Counted from the first letter of the stretch, positions 1-12,739 are shown. The stretch: 64,000 nucleotides of DNA from Petrosia ficiformis (GCA_947044365.1 OX345636.1:34353212-34417211), one strand, 5' to 3'. The notes: generated from the letters alone by a model not told the origin. Translations and numbers: made by a program.

Positions 1-117
1 AAACAAAACAAAGTAATAATAATCATTGTAGTGCATTTCTACCCTTCAAGATAACAAGCTACACTTGTACCTTTCGTTCTTATTAACTAATAATTGTGAA
101 TTATTATGCATATAGTT

Positions 118-953
118 TCAACGTCTCTCTCCAAACCAGTGCTGACTCTGGCATTCACGATTCCATCTTACAAGACATATCCAACAGAATTCAAAACGAC
201 ATCGCTGACATGTCATATGCATACAACCAGCTGAAGAAAAAGGATGAGAGAAATAAAGAAGAGGCAGAACTGAAGTTACTGTAATTATTTAACTTTTGTC
301 AGTGTGTTTTACCACATTTTCAAAACTAGAAGCATTGAAATTTCAAGTAAGCTAGCTACTAGCAGACTTCAAATAATTATTGTATATACAATAAATAAAT
401 AAAAATATACTATCTTTTTTGCTATAAAGCTATAACAATTTCTATGCCACAAAGGTTTCTCAAGAATACTTCAGGTAATAAAAAAAACGACAATTTTTCA
501 ACTTTGCATTAAATTCTCCTTCTACAGTGTGCTTTGTGTATAAGGAGTCTTCTAATGGTCAGCCATATTCACCTTGACCTCAGAAAATATTGTAATAATT
601 TGGAATGACACGCTTTTTACCTTCACCATTTCTATATACTTAATCTTTCTGTTCTTTTTTATGTATATCAAATTTTAATCCATTGCTTCATTGAGTTACA
701 GTATTAACTTTATGACATTAAGCTATACACTATATTATATAAAGGCAGCACATTATAATTTTGAAAATGTGAACAGGTATTATATACCAGATCTGATACT
801 ACAAATATGGAAATAGAGGATTTATGTAGAAAACTAACCATTTTTCTCAATATTTATACGGCACCCTGGACACTGCTTAATATTAGCAGCAGAACGAATG
901 TAATCTTCACTCCAGCGAGCTTGTTGCAGTCTTTCCTCATTAAACTGTTGTGT
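118..953 (-). pseudogene. PRKN: Parkin exons 9-10, duplicated copy 1
   Basis: Positions 230-118 match parkin exon 10 (113 nt): CMHMTC with the catalytic Cys, [14 protein letters not shown] and a stop. Positions 953-839 match exon 9 (115 nt), with the RING2 start CPGC. Both are open in frame and keep their splice signals. Differences from the main gene include RFEF for HYQF and LVRW for LIEW. Upstream on the minus strand the next exons are fused and broken (see 1820-1865), and no exons 1-6 exist for this copy, so a whole parkin cannot be made. Confidence 0.8.
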
Positions 954-1819
954 CTATAATGAATTATAAATAATTATTATTAAAACTGAATTATGTTTTC
1001 CAAGGAGCTGACTACCAACTACTTTCTCTGATGATAAACATTAGTGCTGAAACAAATATCTGAATATTTGTTGATTATTTTGGTATTCAAATATATTTTT
1101 GGGTATTGGAATACTTGGTCAATGTTTAAACATTAACACATATGAAATTCTTAGAAAGCCAAATGGTAGAAGAGAAGCTAACAGAATATAATTTTAAAAT
1201 GCTATTTACATGTAATTGTTCATAAGATGCTAATGAATAAATTTGTAATATCAATGTGATAAATTGACAAATAATTATAGTGATAATTATATACTAATAT
1301 TATCACCTAGTTCTATGAGCAAATGTTTAATATATCATCAGAAACGAGTTATGACAACAAAAGAAGTGACTATTCGAATATTTGATTTCTTAAAGGAAAA
1401 CAAATATCAAATAGGAATCAGTACTGGCTGTGTGGTTTACCGCTCACTCCACTTCTGAAGTTATGTAACACTGAACAGGAATAGAAACTGTTATGACTGG
1501 GGAGTACTGGGTCCAGCTCTATCCCAAAAAATGGACATATATTCACATGTAATATATGCAGTACATCTTAGTGTTGTTTGAGGACTCATTTCAGGGTATT
1601 CTCAATAGAAAGGTTTCACTGTACATGTATAAACCAAAAACTGTTACAAAACTAATGTAGCTGATGCAGCCTATCAACCCCCCATTCCTCACCCAGACCT
1701 AATAAACATTTGTTCAATTCTATTGCTTTGATTCGTGTGTTACAACAATAATAATACATTCAGGTTCTTAAAATGTAGAAGTAGCGACTTCATAGTGTAA
1801 AATACAAGTGTTTGGTTAC

Positions 1820-1865
1820 CTCAACATTAGCAGTAATCAGCACCAAACATTTTATATCGTTCATA
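1820..1865 (-). pseudogene. PRKN: Fused remains of parkin exons 7 and 8, copy 1
   Basis: On the minus strand the sequence begins as exon 7 does (acceptor, then YERYKMFGA) and, after a few bases, ends as exon 8 does (ANVE and the GTAACC donor). Compared with the main gene about 870 bp are missing: most of exon 7, the intron and most of exon 8. The joined frame stops at once (TAC TGC TAA). Confidence 0.8.
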
Positions 1866-3839
1866 CTACGAAGAAGTGATAACAAAACTAGTGAATCCAA
1901 TTCATGGAATATACATGTATGTATTCAGAGTTTTATATATGATTTTGAGACAAGGTTTTGCTAGCAAACGAGTAACAATACTACATAATCACACAGCAAA
2001 TAGGGAGTCTGGGGATACTCCCAGGAAAATGTGAAATTTTAGGAAATCATGATGGGATTCGTTAAGGTCATCTAATGAATCTACATTTAGGTGGGGGAGC
2101 TCTTGCTGGGAATGGGAAATCTTGTTCATGAATTCATGACAGTGGTTTAAATACATCTTACTATAACAGTTCTACATCATTTCGCATAATTGCAAGAGAA
2201 AACATAGTCACAAAAGCCGTTACAATTCTCTTATTAAACATTAATGAGAGGTTGAAATTAATGTCTAGAAAGTATGAAAATCCAAAAGAAGCAAAATGTG
2301 GATGGATCTAATTGGTATTGTGATTAAAAAAGGAATAATTTATATTATTTACATACTTGTATCATATATCATTCTTTAGTGAAATGTGTGTTAATGATGA
2401 AAAGTCACTAAGGAATGGTTTTAAACTTGGAAATGTCGTAGACTTATAGTTACCAGTCCCTTTATGAACATTATGACACTAAGCCCTCCATATACTGCTG
2501 TATGTGTCACCAGGCCCTTTAGTCTTAAAAGAATCCGCAATAATAATTATTGCTGTTACTATGGGGACCAAATACTTACTAGTTCACTTCCTAGAAGTTG
2601 AAAATGATGTATTTCTTTTATGAACGAATCATCACAACGATCTATTATGATAAAGAAAGTGAGATGATGAAAGTTCAATAAAAGAGGTTTTAATGCAATT
2701 ACATTACCGATTTTATTATACATATAATTTATTTGTACTTAATAATCTAATTTTAGGATATAATTATACTGAGGTTGAGCTTGTTACATGATGTATAGAC
2801 CAATACCCATAGGCACAAGGTGTATAAATCATGTAGTAACCGAGGCCAAGCTGACCTACAGGTATAACATGACATAAATTATTGTTTTAATTTAATTAGC
2901 AATATAATGTGTGCATCTTTATAATAACTAATTGTTTTTTGATAGAGTGATATACTTCTATGTCTAACTAAATGCTAATGGACTGCATTCTGCCTTCATA
3001 CCGAGTTGAAAGCTACCATGACACAAGAATCACTCCCTATAGCTACCAAACCCCTCCTGCGAGGTTCACAGATCATCTAAGCCTCCTTTCATCCATGAAT
3101 CTTAACCAGATCTTATATTCTACAGATCCAAGATAACTATACTGAACTAGAACAGAAAACATAACTTGCAGATTAAAACATGGCATCAACCAAAAGCTCA
3201 TTAAAAGATCAGGTAGTGTTTGCCCTACTTGTCGTTGAATCTCTAGGATTTGGAATTTGGGTTACGGTACATAACGCGATATATACAGGAGTGCATGAAC
3301 CCCACCGAACACATGCAAAAGTTCCACTGGTCAATTAATGCATGGGTCACTCAATTTTCACCCATATATTTATATCTTGTTTTCTACATAAGCTAAGTAG
3401 ATTTAAACTACATCCAATAAAGAAGAACATTTCATACAGTTTAAAACGAGTTTACGTTTCTGTGAATAGTGAAGATACAAAACATTGCATTGACTTTAGC
3501 AAAAAAACGCTGAAAGGCGTGTACTTTCTCCATTGTTTTTGGCTTTATAAATTGGAGTAGAGAAGATTTTAATGCTTATCTTTCTGCTGTCCATTGTGTA
3601 GAAAGAGTTTTAGTAAAGTTATGCCTAAAAACAGTTATTTTAAGGGCAAAATAGCGTATATTTTAAGACATAACTTTGTATCAACGTTGTTTTATGCTTT
3701 ACACAATGAACATACTGTTTAAAATGGTATTATAAACGAAACGATCATAACACATACCTTATGAAACAGCGAGAAAGTATTATTGCCACACCCAATTAAT
3801 TGAAATTCTGATTAATGAGATTCCGTTCGTATTTGTATA

Positions 3840-5940
3840 TATACAAGAATAATAAAAACATTTCCAATAAAAATGAAAGAAGATGTAGGGATGTCAAAAC
3901 CCAAAAAGCATGCGAACAAGGTTAGGTGGGACCCAAAATTAAATAAACCACTTCCATATAACCCTACATAAGTACATCTCTTTGTATTTTTTTTTATAGT
4001 GATGTAAGTACTTATGTAGGGTTATATGGAAGTGGTTTGTTTAATTTTGGGTCCCACCTAACCTTGTTCGCATGCTTTTTGGGTTTTGACATCCCTACAT
4101 CTTCTTTCATTTTTATTGGAAATGTTTTTATTATTCTTGTTTCCATTGTTTTTTTTCCTGAATGGTGTGAATATTTTTTGTACATTGTGTGAAATCATTC
4201 AATCATAAATGCATTAACGTTTGTTCATCAATGAAAGTTAGTCTTTTTTATAATTATATCAATTATTTATGAATTGATTATCATTCTCTTTCACTTACAG
4301 ATGATGCCTACTATTTCAATTACAGCAGTATCTGCAGTCATACAAGAAGTAGTGTCAGCCACTATATCAACCAAATGGCATTCCATTGTTATCATAGTAT
4401 ATAATATTACTATACAATGGCTTAATACCTATATTCATTATTATTTGCTCACACATTTTATTACTATGCTAGCTTTCTCCTTTCAGCTTCCACGTTCTGA
4501 GTACACAAATACGCATGCGCAATTAAATTCCATGTGACTTGATTAAATGAATACACCTACGCAAATGGCGTCCAATTCGAGGTCAATTCTTCGTAGTCGT
4601 TGAGACTCTCTTCTTTCACTGTATCTGAAGATATCATCTTGCTACTTCAGACCAGAATTTTACTATGAATGCGACTAGAATTGTGCTAAAATCATTGTGA
4701 TAGTTCAACAAACAAAAAAATGATTTGTCTGGAAAATATTATCAGAGAGTACGGTAGTACTCTCTATGTAGGGATGGCACGGAAAAAAAATGGGCGCCCA
4801 TACATTTCAATTGCAAGTGATGAGCTGAAATCTCTGGTAATATATGCACATAAGTTTCTATACACACATTCCTGTTCATATCTAGTGTTTTTATGACTAC
4901 TAACACCTTCTAGATGGCCGAAGATTGTCGTTAGCAAAACTGGCAAAATCTTCATCATAAAATTATTATTATTAATAATATTTTCCAGACAAATCATTTT
5001 TTTGTTTGTTGAACTATCACAACAATTCTAGCACCATTCCCGTAGCATTTATAGTAAAATTCTGGTCGTAAAGTATGGAGATGATATCTTCAGATACTAT
5101 GAAAGAAGACAGTCTCAACGACTACAAAGATTTGATCTGGAATTGGACGCCATTTTCCTAAGTGGAATTTAATTACGCATGCGCAATTGTATACTCGTAA
5201 CATGGAAGCTGAAAAGGTGGAAGTGTTTGGCATCGTAATAACATTTGTGAGTTTGTGAGCAAATAGTAATAATGAATAATAATTATAATAATTATTAATA
5301 TTAAAGCAATTGTATAATAATATTGTATACTATGATAAGCATTGGAATACTGAATGGTTGACACAGTGACTGACACTGCTTCTTGTAGGACTGCAGACAG
5401 TGCTGTAAGTGAATAGAGAATATACACCATCTGTAAGTGAAAGAGAATGATAATCAATACATAAATACAAAAGACTGACCTTCATTGATAAACAAATCAC
5501 TTCCATATAACCCTACATAAGTACAGCTCTTTGGTGTAAGTACTTATGAAGGGTTATATGGAAGTGGTTTGTTTAATTTTGGGTCCTATGTTAGCTTCCC
5601 AACCTTGTTTGCATGCTTTTTGGGTTTTGACATTCCTACATCTTCTTTCATTTTTATTGAAAATGTTTTTTATTATTCTTGTTAATAATAATATGATGAC
5701 GATTTTGCCAGTTTTGCCACTCGCCAGTTCTCTACCTTAACGACAATCTTCGGCCATCTAGAAGGTGTTGGTAGTCATATAAACACTAGATATGAACAGG
5801 CATGTGTGTATAGAAACTTGTTTGTATATATTACCAGAGATTTCAGCTTATCACTTGCAATTGAAATGTATGGGAGGCCATTTTTTTCCCGTGCCATCCC
5901 TACATAGAGAGTACTACCATACTCTCTGATAATCTGACAG
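3840..5940. mobile_element. Fold-back element with nested long inverted repeats
   Basis: 3,842-3,980 is the reverse complement of about 4,003-4,141. A wider inversion pairs 4,260-4,735 with 4,975-5,480. The inner ends read TGTAGGGATGGCACGG and CCGTGCCATCCCTACA (4,767 and 5,895). Related pieces occur at 24.2-24.8, 32.7-34.0, 42.1-42.4, 45.2-45.8 and 60.2-60.5 kb. No transposase is seen; the short ORFs here are palindrome by-products. Confidence 0.75.
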
Positions 5941-8413
5941 GTGTGAAATCAACAGAACTGAAAGTAGGTTTTCTTTCAGTAGTCCTTTGCTCAAATTACA
6001 ATGTATTAACAATAAGGTAAGTGTTTTAATTGCAACATACATTAGAAATTCCATTCTGATAGTAAGGTGTTAACAGGTGAAGTTCTCACCATTAGCAGGG
6101 TCCATGCATTAACTGCCCCGTGTCAGCTACATATATATACTATATAGAGAATGATAATCATTATGGGGCAAGCCTGAGAGTGAGATCACATAAAAAGGTG
6201 TGGTTGTAAGACGAGGTTGTGCGCAACTGCGCTGTCCAATTGTAAGAGGGGAGAGGCTGGTTCACCAGATTATAAATCTATAATTATACTCTCTAATGAA
6301 AATACAAGGAACTTAATCTTTATTCATTTATAATTAAATTCAAACAGGTAAGGTTTTTGCGAGGGAACTTCAAAACTTTGTGTAAAGAAGCAGTGTTTCC
6401 AGATGATGAAAGCATGCACTATATATATTCCCTAATGGCATTTGGTTTACCTTTATGTAATAAAAACATTTCATGACAATTAATTACATTTATAAAGTAG
6501 CACAACTGAAAGAAGAAAAGGAAAACACTAAGTGCAAAGTTTATATATTGGTAAATTAAATTATTTGGTTGCAGGTGTTGTGGTGTTTGTGTGGTTGCCG
6601 GGTTTTGTGGTGTTTCTTGGTAAAATTATGTAGTTGCAGTCGTTTTGTTGTGTTTCTTGGTAAATTAAATTATGTGGTTGCAGGTTTTGTTGTGTTTCTT
6701 ATTTATCACTGTAAAAACTGATTAACTAGCAAATTGAATTTCATTTACTCTAGGTTATCGGTCATATATGAGTTTCATTTACTCTTTATTGCTTCATAAG
6801 CATCTCAATATATATCATGTTTGCATAGCAAATACTATTTGTATTTCCACCAGAAATATGATTATTAGGTCCTAATTGTGTTGTTATTACAAATAAGATG
6901 AATGGAATACATATAACCAACCCAATGGTTTAAAATATATTGATACAGTGGCGTAGGAAGCACTGAAAAATTGGGGGCTGAGTGGCGGCGGCGTTTCGCG
7001 CGCCGCGAAAAATGTTTTGGTTCATTAATTATTCACGAGAGGTGTGGCTAATTATGACGTTTAATTATCTAAATAATAATAATAATTATCTGCGCAATAA
7101 TTAGAAATTCGGAAGTTTAGCAATTAAACGTGAACCCTGCATGCAGAAATTAAATTATTACAATAACCATTTCATTGGTCAGTACAGTTGCCAGGAATAG
7201 CATGAATTGAGTTTGTCAACTGTCATAGAGTATACATGTATGATGTTACTACACTGCAAAAAATGAATCATTACAATAACCATATTATTGGTTAGTACAG
7301 TTGCATGAGTATTTAGATTGTCAATTGTCATAGAGGATGTTATGGCTACATGCATGCATGTTACTTTTTGATAGTCATACACAATTACATGTACTTTAGT
7401 ATAAATTACACTAAATCTTTGACATGACTGTAATTGAATACAATTAGTACAAAGTATATGTGGTATAAGATGTATGTATTCCTAACAACCAACTAATTGT
7501 TAAATCCTTGCAACTGTACTAACCACTAAATTAGTTATTTCAACATGGTTTTTTGGCAGTGTACAGTGTATTGTGCACCAAGTATTAATAGGTACACTAT
7601 ATAGAGTAAACTAAATTATGTTTTTGCAGGTTTCCACACCTGTTGATGACAAAATTGTTGGCATGAAATGAGTAGGCAGCATCCTAAAATTATAGTGCTT
7701 CAAGTAATTGAATATTAGTACAAAGTATATAGCTCTGGCAGTATCCTGAACAATGAACTAATTGTTAAATCTTTGCAAGCTATTTTAACTATTTTGTTTT
7801 TTTTCTGTGTAAATATTATATGTTAAAACAACAGATGCATGGCTTTGCGACTATAATATCCAATCAATGAGTTATTTAATAATGTTGTTTTTGCAATTCT
7901 ATAATTATAGCTATACAACAAGGTGTCATGTACTATACAACAAGCTTGCTCAGACTCACCATATTCATCCGCTAATACTCATCAGAAAGCTACACACTCT
8001 AATAATACACTGCATCTACAAAATGAACTGGTTCTTTAACCACTTACTAGCTTGGATACATAATTATGAAATTCATGTAATATACTGCATCTTATTATTA
8101 TTAACAGCTTAAAAGCACTGCAGGCAAGTTCTGTTATCAGTTTAGTAAATTGTGATAACCATGCAATCATGATTAATAATTATAATTAAATGATATTTCA
8201 ATTCAGCAGCTAGTGGTGTGAAATAGCATACTATGGATATTACATTATTATACTGTAATTCAATTGAGGTAAACAACTGAAATAACCAAGTGATTTTTGC
8301 GTAATTAATTACAAGAATTCATTTTTTTCTCAAATCATGAATAATAAGTAATGTAATAATAATTATTATAATTAGAGTTATTCAGTTCCTCTAGGGAATG
8401 TTCCTCATTTGTA

Positions 8414-8992
8414 TTAGGCATTCTTTGGATGACTACGTTGGAAACGCAGCTTAGCTGTTGTGGTTAGCTCCAAGTTAGGTTGCCGCCGCCTGAACGTGTC
8501 ATGTCCGACGTTGGTAGAATTCCAGTCATTTTCAGGAGATGTTTCTACAGTCAACAGCCAATTCGTGAGTATAACATAATCGCTGATAGTAGGATCATAT
8601 TGTGCTTGTCCAGACCAACTGGTGGTACTATATATATGAGGATGTTGATACTGATTTTGCCAGGATACGACCCAACCCAGTGTTTGGCCTGCAGTATCAA
8701 AACGGCCAAGAAGAAGATACTCTTTTTCTGCTTCACCAACTGCAGAACAGTAAGTACCACTAAAAGTGCCTACGTCGTAATTTATTTCTGTAATTTTCAT
8801 CACAGAACCAAGCTCATTGTACCATATACTCTCAGTACCTAACAGAGTCTTGAAATTAACTGTTCATAAAGGGAAAGGGAAAGGAACATGCTTAATTTAT
8901 AGATACTGCATAATAATAAAATTATACACAACATAATAATTACAGCATATTATAAGTACAATTATTTGTGAAGTACCTTTCTTAGTTGCCAT
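8414..8992 (-). CDS. Streptavidin-like biotin-binding protein, copy A
   Basis: Exon 1 (8992-8977) encodes MATKK plus one base; exon 2 (8859-8414) holds the rest, joined through GT-AG sites in phase 1. The product is about 150 residues with the avidin fold's motifs in order: WYNELGS, GTYCSAVGEAE, GRFDTAG, LGWVVSW, STTSWSG, NWLLT, DWNSTNVGHDTF. In streptavidin numbering the biotin contacts N23, S27, Y43, S45, W79, S88, T90, W92, W108, L110, W120 and D128 are all kept; N49 is Glu. The sequence is much closer to bacterial streptavidin than to bird avidin. No signal peptide is seen, so the protein should be cytosolic, unlike secreted streptavidin. The loop before STTSW carries two extra residues (HPHIY instead of NAH as in copy B). 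It lies in a block duplicated at 20.8-23.8 kb. Biotin storage or antinutritional defence are possible roles (inference). Confidence 0.88.
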
Positions 8993-9059
8993 TTTAATTC
9001 TTAGTTAGCCCTGCTCTCCAATGATAATCATTCAAAATGAAAAGACTTAAATTTTCATT

Positions 9060-10108
9060 GGGCTCGCCGCGCCTATGCGTGGGCGAGTCTTTAGCACTTT
9101 GGTTGTCATTCTGTCATTCATTCTGTCTGTCCTGTCCCAACTTTTTTTAATATTTAAAGACTTGATAGAGTAGAGAATGAAGTTTCTCAAAATGGTATTG
9201 AAAAGAAACTTTGCCAGACATTGTTTTAGCAAGTTATTCATTCATTCCTTCCCAACTTTTTTTACTTTGAACAGTTATAACTTCAAACGCATACCTCCCA
9301 CAGCCGCCAAACTTTCAGATCTGTTCAAAAACATGGTCTTCTTGTTTTTATAACAAAGTAAACTGTATGAAAAGTTACTTAGAATGGCAAATGCTAAAAT
9401 CACTACAGATCCTAGCCAGATGCTTTAAGCGTCGATTTAAAGACTTGGTAGAGTAGAGAAAGAGGTTTATCAAAATCGTATTGAAAAGAGATTTGCCACA
9501 GACACTGTTTTAGCAAGTTACACTCATACATTCTATCTCTGTAAGCTCTCCAGTTTCTGCCATTTACTTGCAATAACCCACACCCTCAGCCACACCCAAT
9601 GTGATCATGTGAGTGGAGGTCAGTTTACCTTCCTTTCTGCTATTATTGAACTTTTGTTTGACTTTCAAATTACATATATTTGAACTATAAGTTCAATGTT
9701 TTTGCTCATTGTAGTTGTAACAATGTACAATTCATTATAGGATAATTATCTTTAGTAACTGACAGTTGTGGCATAGATATTTTGGTAATGAATGAGGTAT
9801 ATAATGAATATTTGTTGGAAGAGTATACTATGTAATTTGACTGTAAGTAATATAGTTATTATACTAGTGCAAAGCAGTATAGCTGATGGAGAATCATTCT
9901 TAGTCATCTTCCATGTGTTTTTATATTTATCAGAAATAATCTTAGCCAGTCTAGCCACAAAAAAACTTTCTCAATCAACTTTCAACTTTATATAAACAAC
10001 AAATTCAAATTTAAGCCAGTTACTTTCTCTCTTGCATCTCATTTATTTAATTGTTGCAATTGCAACCTATCCTTAAGCTACAGCGGCGAGACCACGCTCC
10101 AAAGGTGC
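9060..10108. mobile_element. 1.05-kb insertion with 6-bp target duplication
   Basis: Present in copy A of the avidin block and absent from copy B, where the flanks join as TTTTCATTCATTTATA. The insertion is bracketed by TTCATT (9,054-9,059 and 10,109-10,114). It starts GGGCTCGCCGCGCC and ends CTCCAAAGGTGC. It contains two copies of a TAGAGTAGAGAA block of about 90 bp (9,160 and 9,440). No transposase is seen; the short ORFs look incidental. Confidence 0.7.
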
Positions 10109-10208
10109 TTCATTCATTTATATAGAGTTGTGTAGGCGGTAAATTAAATTATGTGATTGCAGGTTTTGTGGTGTAAATTATATGGTTGTCAGGTTTGTGG
10201 TGTTTCTA

Positions 10209-11233
10209 GTCTTGCGTGGCCAGACTCCTCTCCTTTTTGAGATCGGCCAGCCGGGAGGCAATCGATTTCTACTACAGAGGATTTCAGTTGCGTTATTCCG
10301 TTCCGTTCCGTAACCACACCCTAAATATAGTACTATTATAGGGAGGGTGTGGTTACAGAATTGTGTCAACGGAACTGAAATCGACGATTTCACTTTCTTG
10401 CCATGCGCCGTGACGTAGAGGCGTTTCCGTAACCATGGAAATTCATTAGAGCCAGACAGAAAGACTCCTTGCTCCAGTGTTGTTGGTAGTTTGAAGGCGT
10501 CTAGGGCTGAGAATGAGTTTTAAAGAGATTACCGAGTATTTGCAAATTGCAACATCCACAACGCACAGAATATACAAGCGATTTGAACTTACTGGAGATG
10601 TTGAACCAATGAAACCGAGGAGAAGATACGAATGTCGTAAATTAGATGCCCATCATGAGCTACTTTTGATAAATGAAAACTCTTGCATGTATTTACATAA
10701 GATATGCCGAGAAATTGAAGAAGCAACAGGACTCTTGGTTCAAATGTGTGTCATTTTTTAAGAAAAAATGGCTATACTACGAAGCACGTTCAGACAATAG
10801 CAAAGCAACGATCAGTGGAATATAGAGTTATATTCAGGGCACATATATCACAATTTACTGCAGATTATTTTGTGTGGGTTGATGAAACTGGAAGTGATGC
10901 TAGGAACCATGTACGAACATATGCATGGATACGCTTTAAGAGGGATTACACCAGTTTACCAAAGAATACTTGCTCGAGGAAGAAGGATATTGGCAATCTC
11001 AGCTATATCTGACAATGGTCTTGCTGGAGTTGAGTTGACATATGGAACAGTTAAAGGTATATGTTAGAGGAGTTCATATGCCAGAAATGGAGTCTTTTGA
11101 TGGTAGTCCAACTGTGAATATCGTTATTACTCATTAGAGAAGATGGTGAGTGAAAGTGCACAGTTTTTAACGATGTAGAATAACCCTCTACGCTGTCCGA
11201 TCTCAAAAAGGGGAGGCGTCTGGCTCGCGAGAC
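10209..11233 (+). mobile_element. Tc1/mariner-like element with 42-bp inverted ends
   Basis: Left end GTCTTGCGTGGCCAGAC continuing to GAGATCGGCCAGC; right end is its near reverse complement (GAGATCGGACAGC inner part). Both are flanked by TA, the target of this superfamily. A broken transposase lies inside. A lone left end recurs at 23,751. Confidence 0.75.
10513..11067 (+). pseudogene. Broken Tc1-like DDE transposase
   Basis: Three frames must be joined. The first starts MSFKEITEYLQIATSTTHRI, a helix-turn-helix DNA-binding start followed by a basic KPRRR. The second starts near 10,746 and holds FVWVDETGSD, the segment around the first catalytic Asp. The third (from about 10,915) reads RGITPVYQRILARGRRI and AAISDNGLAG-type residues. 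Shifts lie near 10,745 and 10,920. The frame ends before the second and third catalytic acids, so about half of a 340-residue transposase is missing. It is inactive. Confidence 0.75.
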
Positions 11234-11239
11234 TAGGGG

Positions 11240-11445
11240 TAGATTATATTATGTGGTTGCAGATTTTGTGGTGTTTCTTGGTAAATGAAATTATGTGGTT
11301 GCAGATTTTGTGGTGTTTCTTGGTAAATGAAATTATGTGGTTGCAGATTTTGTGGTGTTTCTTGGTAAATGAAATTATGTGGTTGCAGATTTTGTGGTGT
11401 TTCTTGGTAATTAAATTATGTGGTTGCAGGTTTTGTGCCGGTGTT
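11240..11445. repeat. Minisatellite, 42-bp unit, about five copies
   Basis: Unit ATTATGTGGTTGCAGATTTT then GTGGTGTTTCTTGGTAAATG. As 42 is divisible by 3 it gives an open repeated frame, which I do not count as a gene. Single or double units occur at 6,570-6,700, 10,140-10,200, 21,175-21,270 and 23,655-23,740, always in the avidin blocks. Confidence 0.85.
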
Positions 11446-12446
11446 TCTTAATTATCATTGTAAAAACTGATTAGTTGTTTTAATCAGCAAATTGATTTAG
11501 TAATGAGTTTCATTTACTCTTGGTTATTGTCATATGAGTTTCATTTGCTCTTTATCTTAGGACCAGGGGGCCACAAACACACTGTTTGAACTTAGATGAA
11601 TAATGGTAAAGATTATTTGTAACTTGGAGACACAAGGATTATCATTCGAATGTTGGTAAAAACACGTTAGGTTGATTTAAACTAACCAAAAAATTTAACT
11701 CACGGCTTCATTTGCATAAGAAGTGTCCAAACAAGGCTCATTTTTAGACAATGACACTTGTACACTCCCTCGCTAATGCACGTATGACAATTTAAAGACA
11801 TTAAAACAAGTAAAATAAACAGCTAGTAGCACAACAACACAAGCGATAGAAGCATAAAAGACAACTAGCCTTTTAAAAAGGCAGCAGCATTGGCACTCGT
11901 AAAACACCGTGAACGCCCAATTCCGGTGATAGGCGTGGCAAAAAGGACAGGGTTCACCACATACTGATTGAACTAAATACTGCCTTGCTGCGCTTCGTAG
12001 CTAGAGGGCTTTACCACCCTTTAAGGAGGGCTAGAGCTGCGCGTTCATCACTATCGCCTTAATTGTAACAGTTTACTCGCAGTAGCTTCACATTAACACA
12101 TACACGTTGTCAATTGTCCCTACCCACATAGTACACTAGTGGCTAATGTACTGTTGCTAATGGAAGTCTTAGTCCACCATTTTTTTCATGAAAGTAGATA
12201 CACCTACTCATCATTTATTAACAGTGGACACACCCTTTAAAGTTTTCCTTTGTCCCCCAGACCGCCCCGCCCTATATGCAAAGCGGTCTGAAACAGTCCA
12301 AGCGTCAAACGTCTCACTTTGTTGTTTTTACAATAACTGCAGTACTCCCCTTATAGGAATACCCACATAGGTTGCAAATATACTCCGGAGATTACATACT
12401 CATACATAATGTAAGTCATGTACATATACATGTACATATATTATAA
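11446..12446. other. No gene recognised
   Basis: The start repeats the block at 6,700-6,790. 11,880-12,070 is unusually GC-rich for the window and has a short stem (GAGGGCTTTACCACC with GGAGGGCTAGAG nearby). No coding frame is supported. Confidence 0.5.
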
Positions 12447-12728
12447 TTAGTGCTGTTTTAGCTTGACAAAAATTACTACTTTTAGTTATAGTTATAGTAT
12501 GGCTGGTTTCAGTTTAGTTATAGTATTAACATTGGGCTTACTAAAAGGGTTTTAGTTTTAGTTAACTAACTAAAAGTGTCCATTATTGGCCAATTTTCAT
12601 TTTAGTTAGTTATACATGTAGTTATTACAATAGACCTGTAATTTAGTTATAGTTTAGTTAACTAAAAGTCAAAATGCCTTACTAAAAGGGATTTTAGTTT
12701 TAGATATAGTTAACTAAAACAACACTAA
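12447..12728. mobile_element. MITE of the TTAGTGTTGTTTTAG family
   Basis: Ends TTAGTGCTGTTTTAG and CTAAAACAACACTAA are inverted copies. The inside is built from repeated TTTAGTTATAGTTA motifs. Relatives: 15,005-15,278, 43,373-43,622 and an interrupted one at 47,640-48,565. Confidence 0.7.
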
Positions 12729-12739
12729 ATTTATAATGA

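Larger units (their letters stand above)
1..6020. repeat. Parkin 3' segment duplication, unit 1
   Basis: Matches 28,920-34,085 along almost its whole length and 34,910-38,960 in part. From about 860 to 3,300 it is nearly identical to unit 2 by eye; the first 850 bp differ more. The unit continues beyond the window start. Apart from the parkin relics and the fold-back element no gene is seen; the ORF at 1264 is shared with unit 2 but has no recognised motif. Confidence 0.85.
6140..10290. repeat. Avidin-gene block, copy A
   Basis: Matches 20,779-23,810 in order and orientation, including copy A's gene, its flanks and short minisatellite-like runs of GTGGTTGCAGGTTTTGTGG. It differs by the 1,049-bp insertion at 9,060-10,108 and by internal rearrangement near 7,150-7,560. 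6,345-6,475 has a 43-codon open frame (VRFLRGNFKTL...) that is broken in copy B; I do not treat it as a gene. Confidence 0.8.

Noticed and set aside
96..284. Plus-strand coiled-coil-like frame (IHDSILQDISNRIQND...) repeated at 29.0 and 35.0 kb
   Set aside because: It is the antisense shadow of parkin exon 10; the minus strand encodes CMHMTC, FCWICL and HWF with a proper acceptor and stop. Two of the three copies have a stop in the plus frame.
6345..6475. 43-codon frame VRFLRGNFKTLCKEA
   Set aside because: The matching stretch in avidin block B is broken and no partner exons could be joined.
8480..8842. Plus-strand 120-codon frame
   Set aside because: Antisense shadow of avidin copy A; similar frames opposite copies B and C are likewise shadows.
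11251..11451. 66-codon frame of repeated MWLQILWCFLVNEI
   Set aside because: It only reflects a minisatellite with a unit divisible by three.
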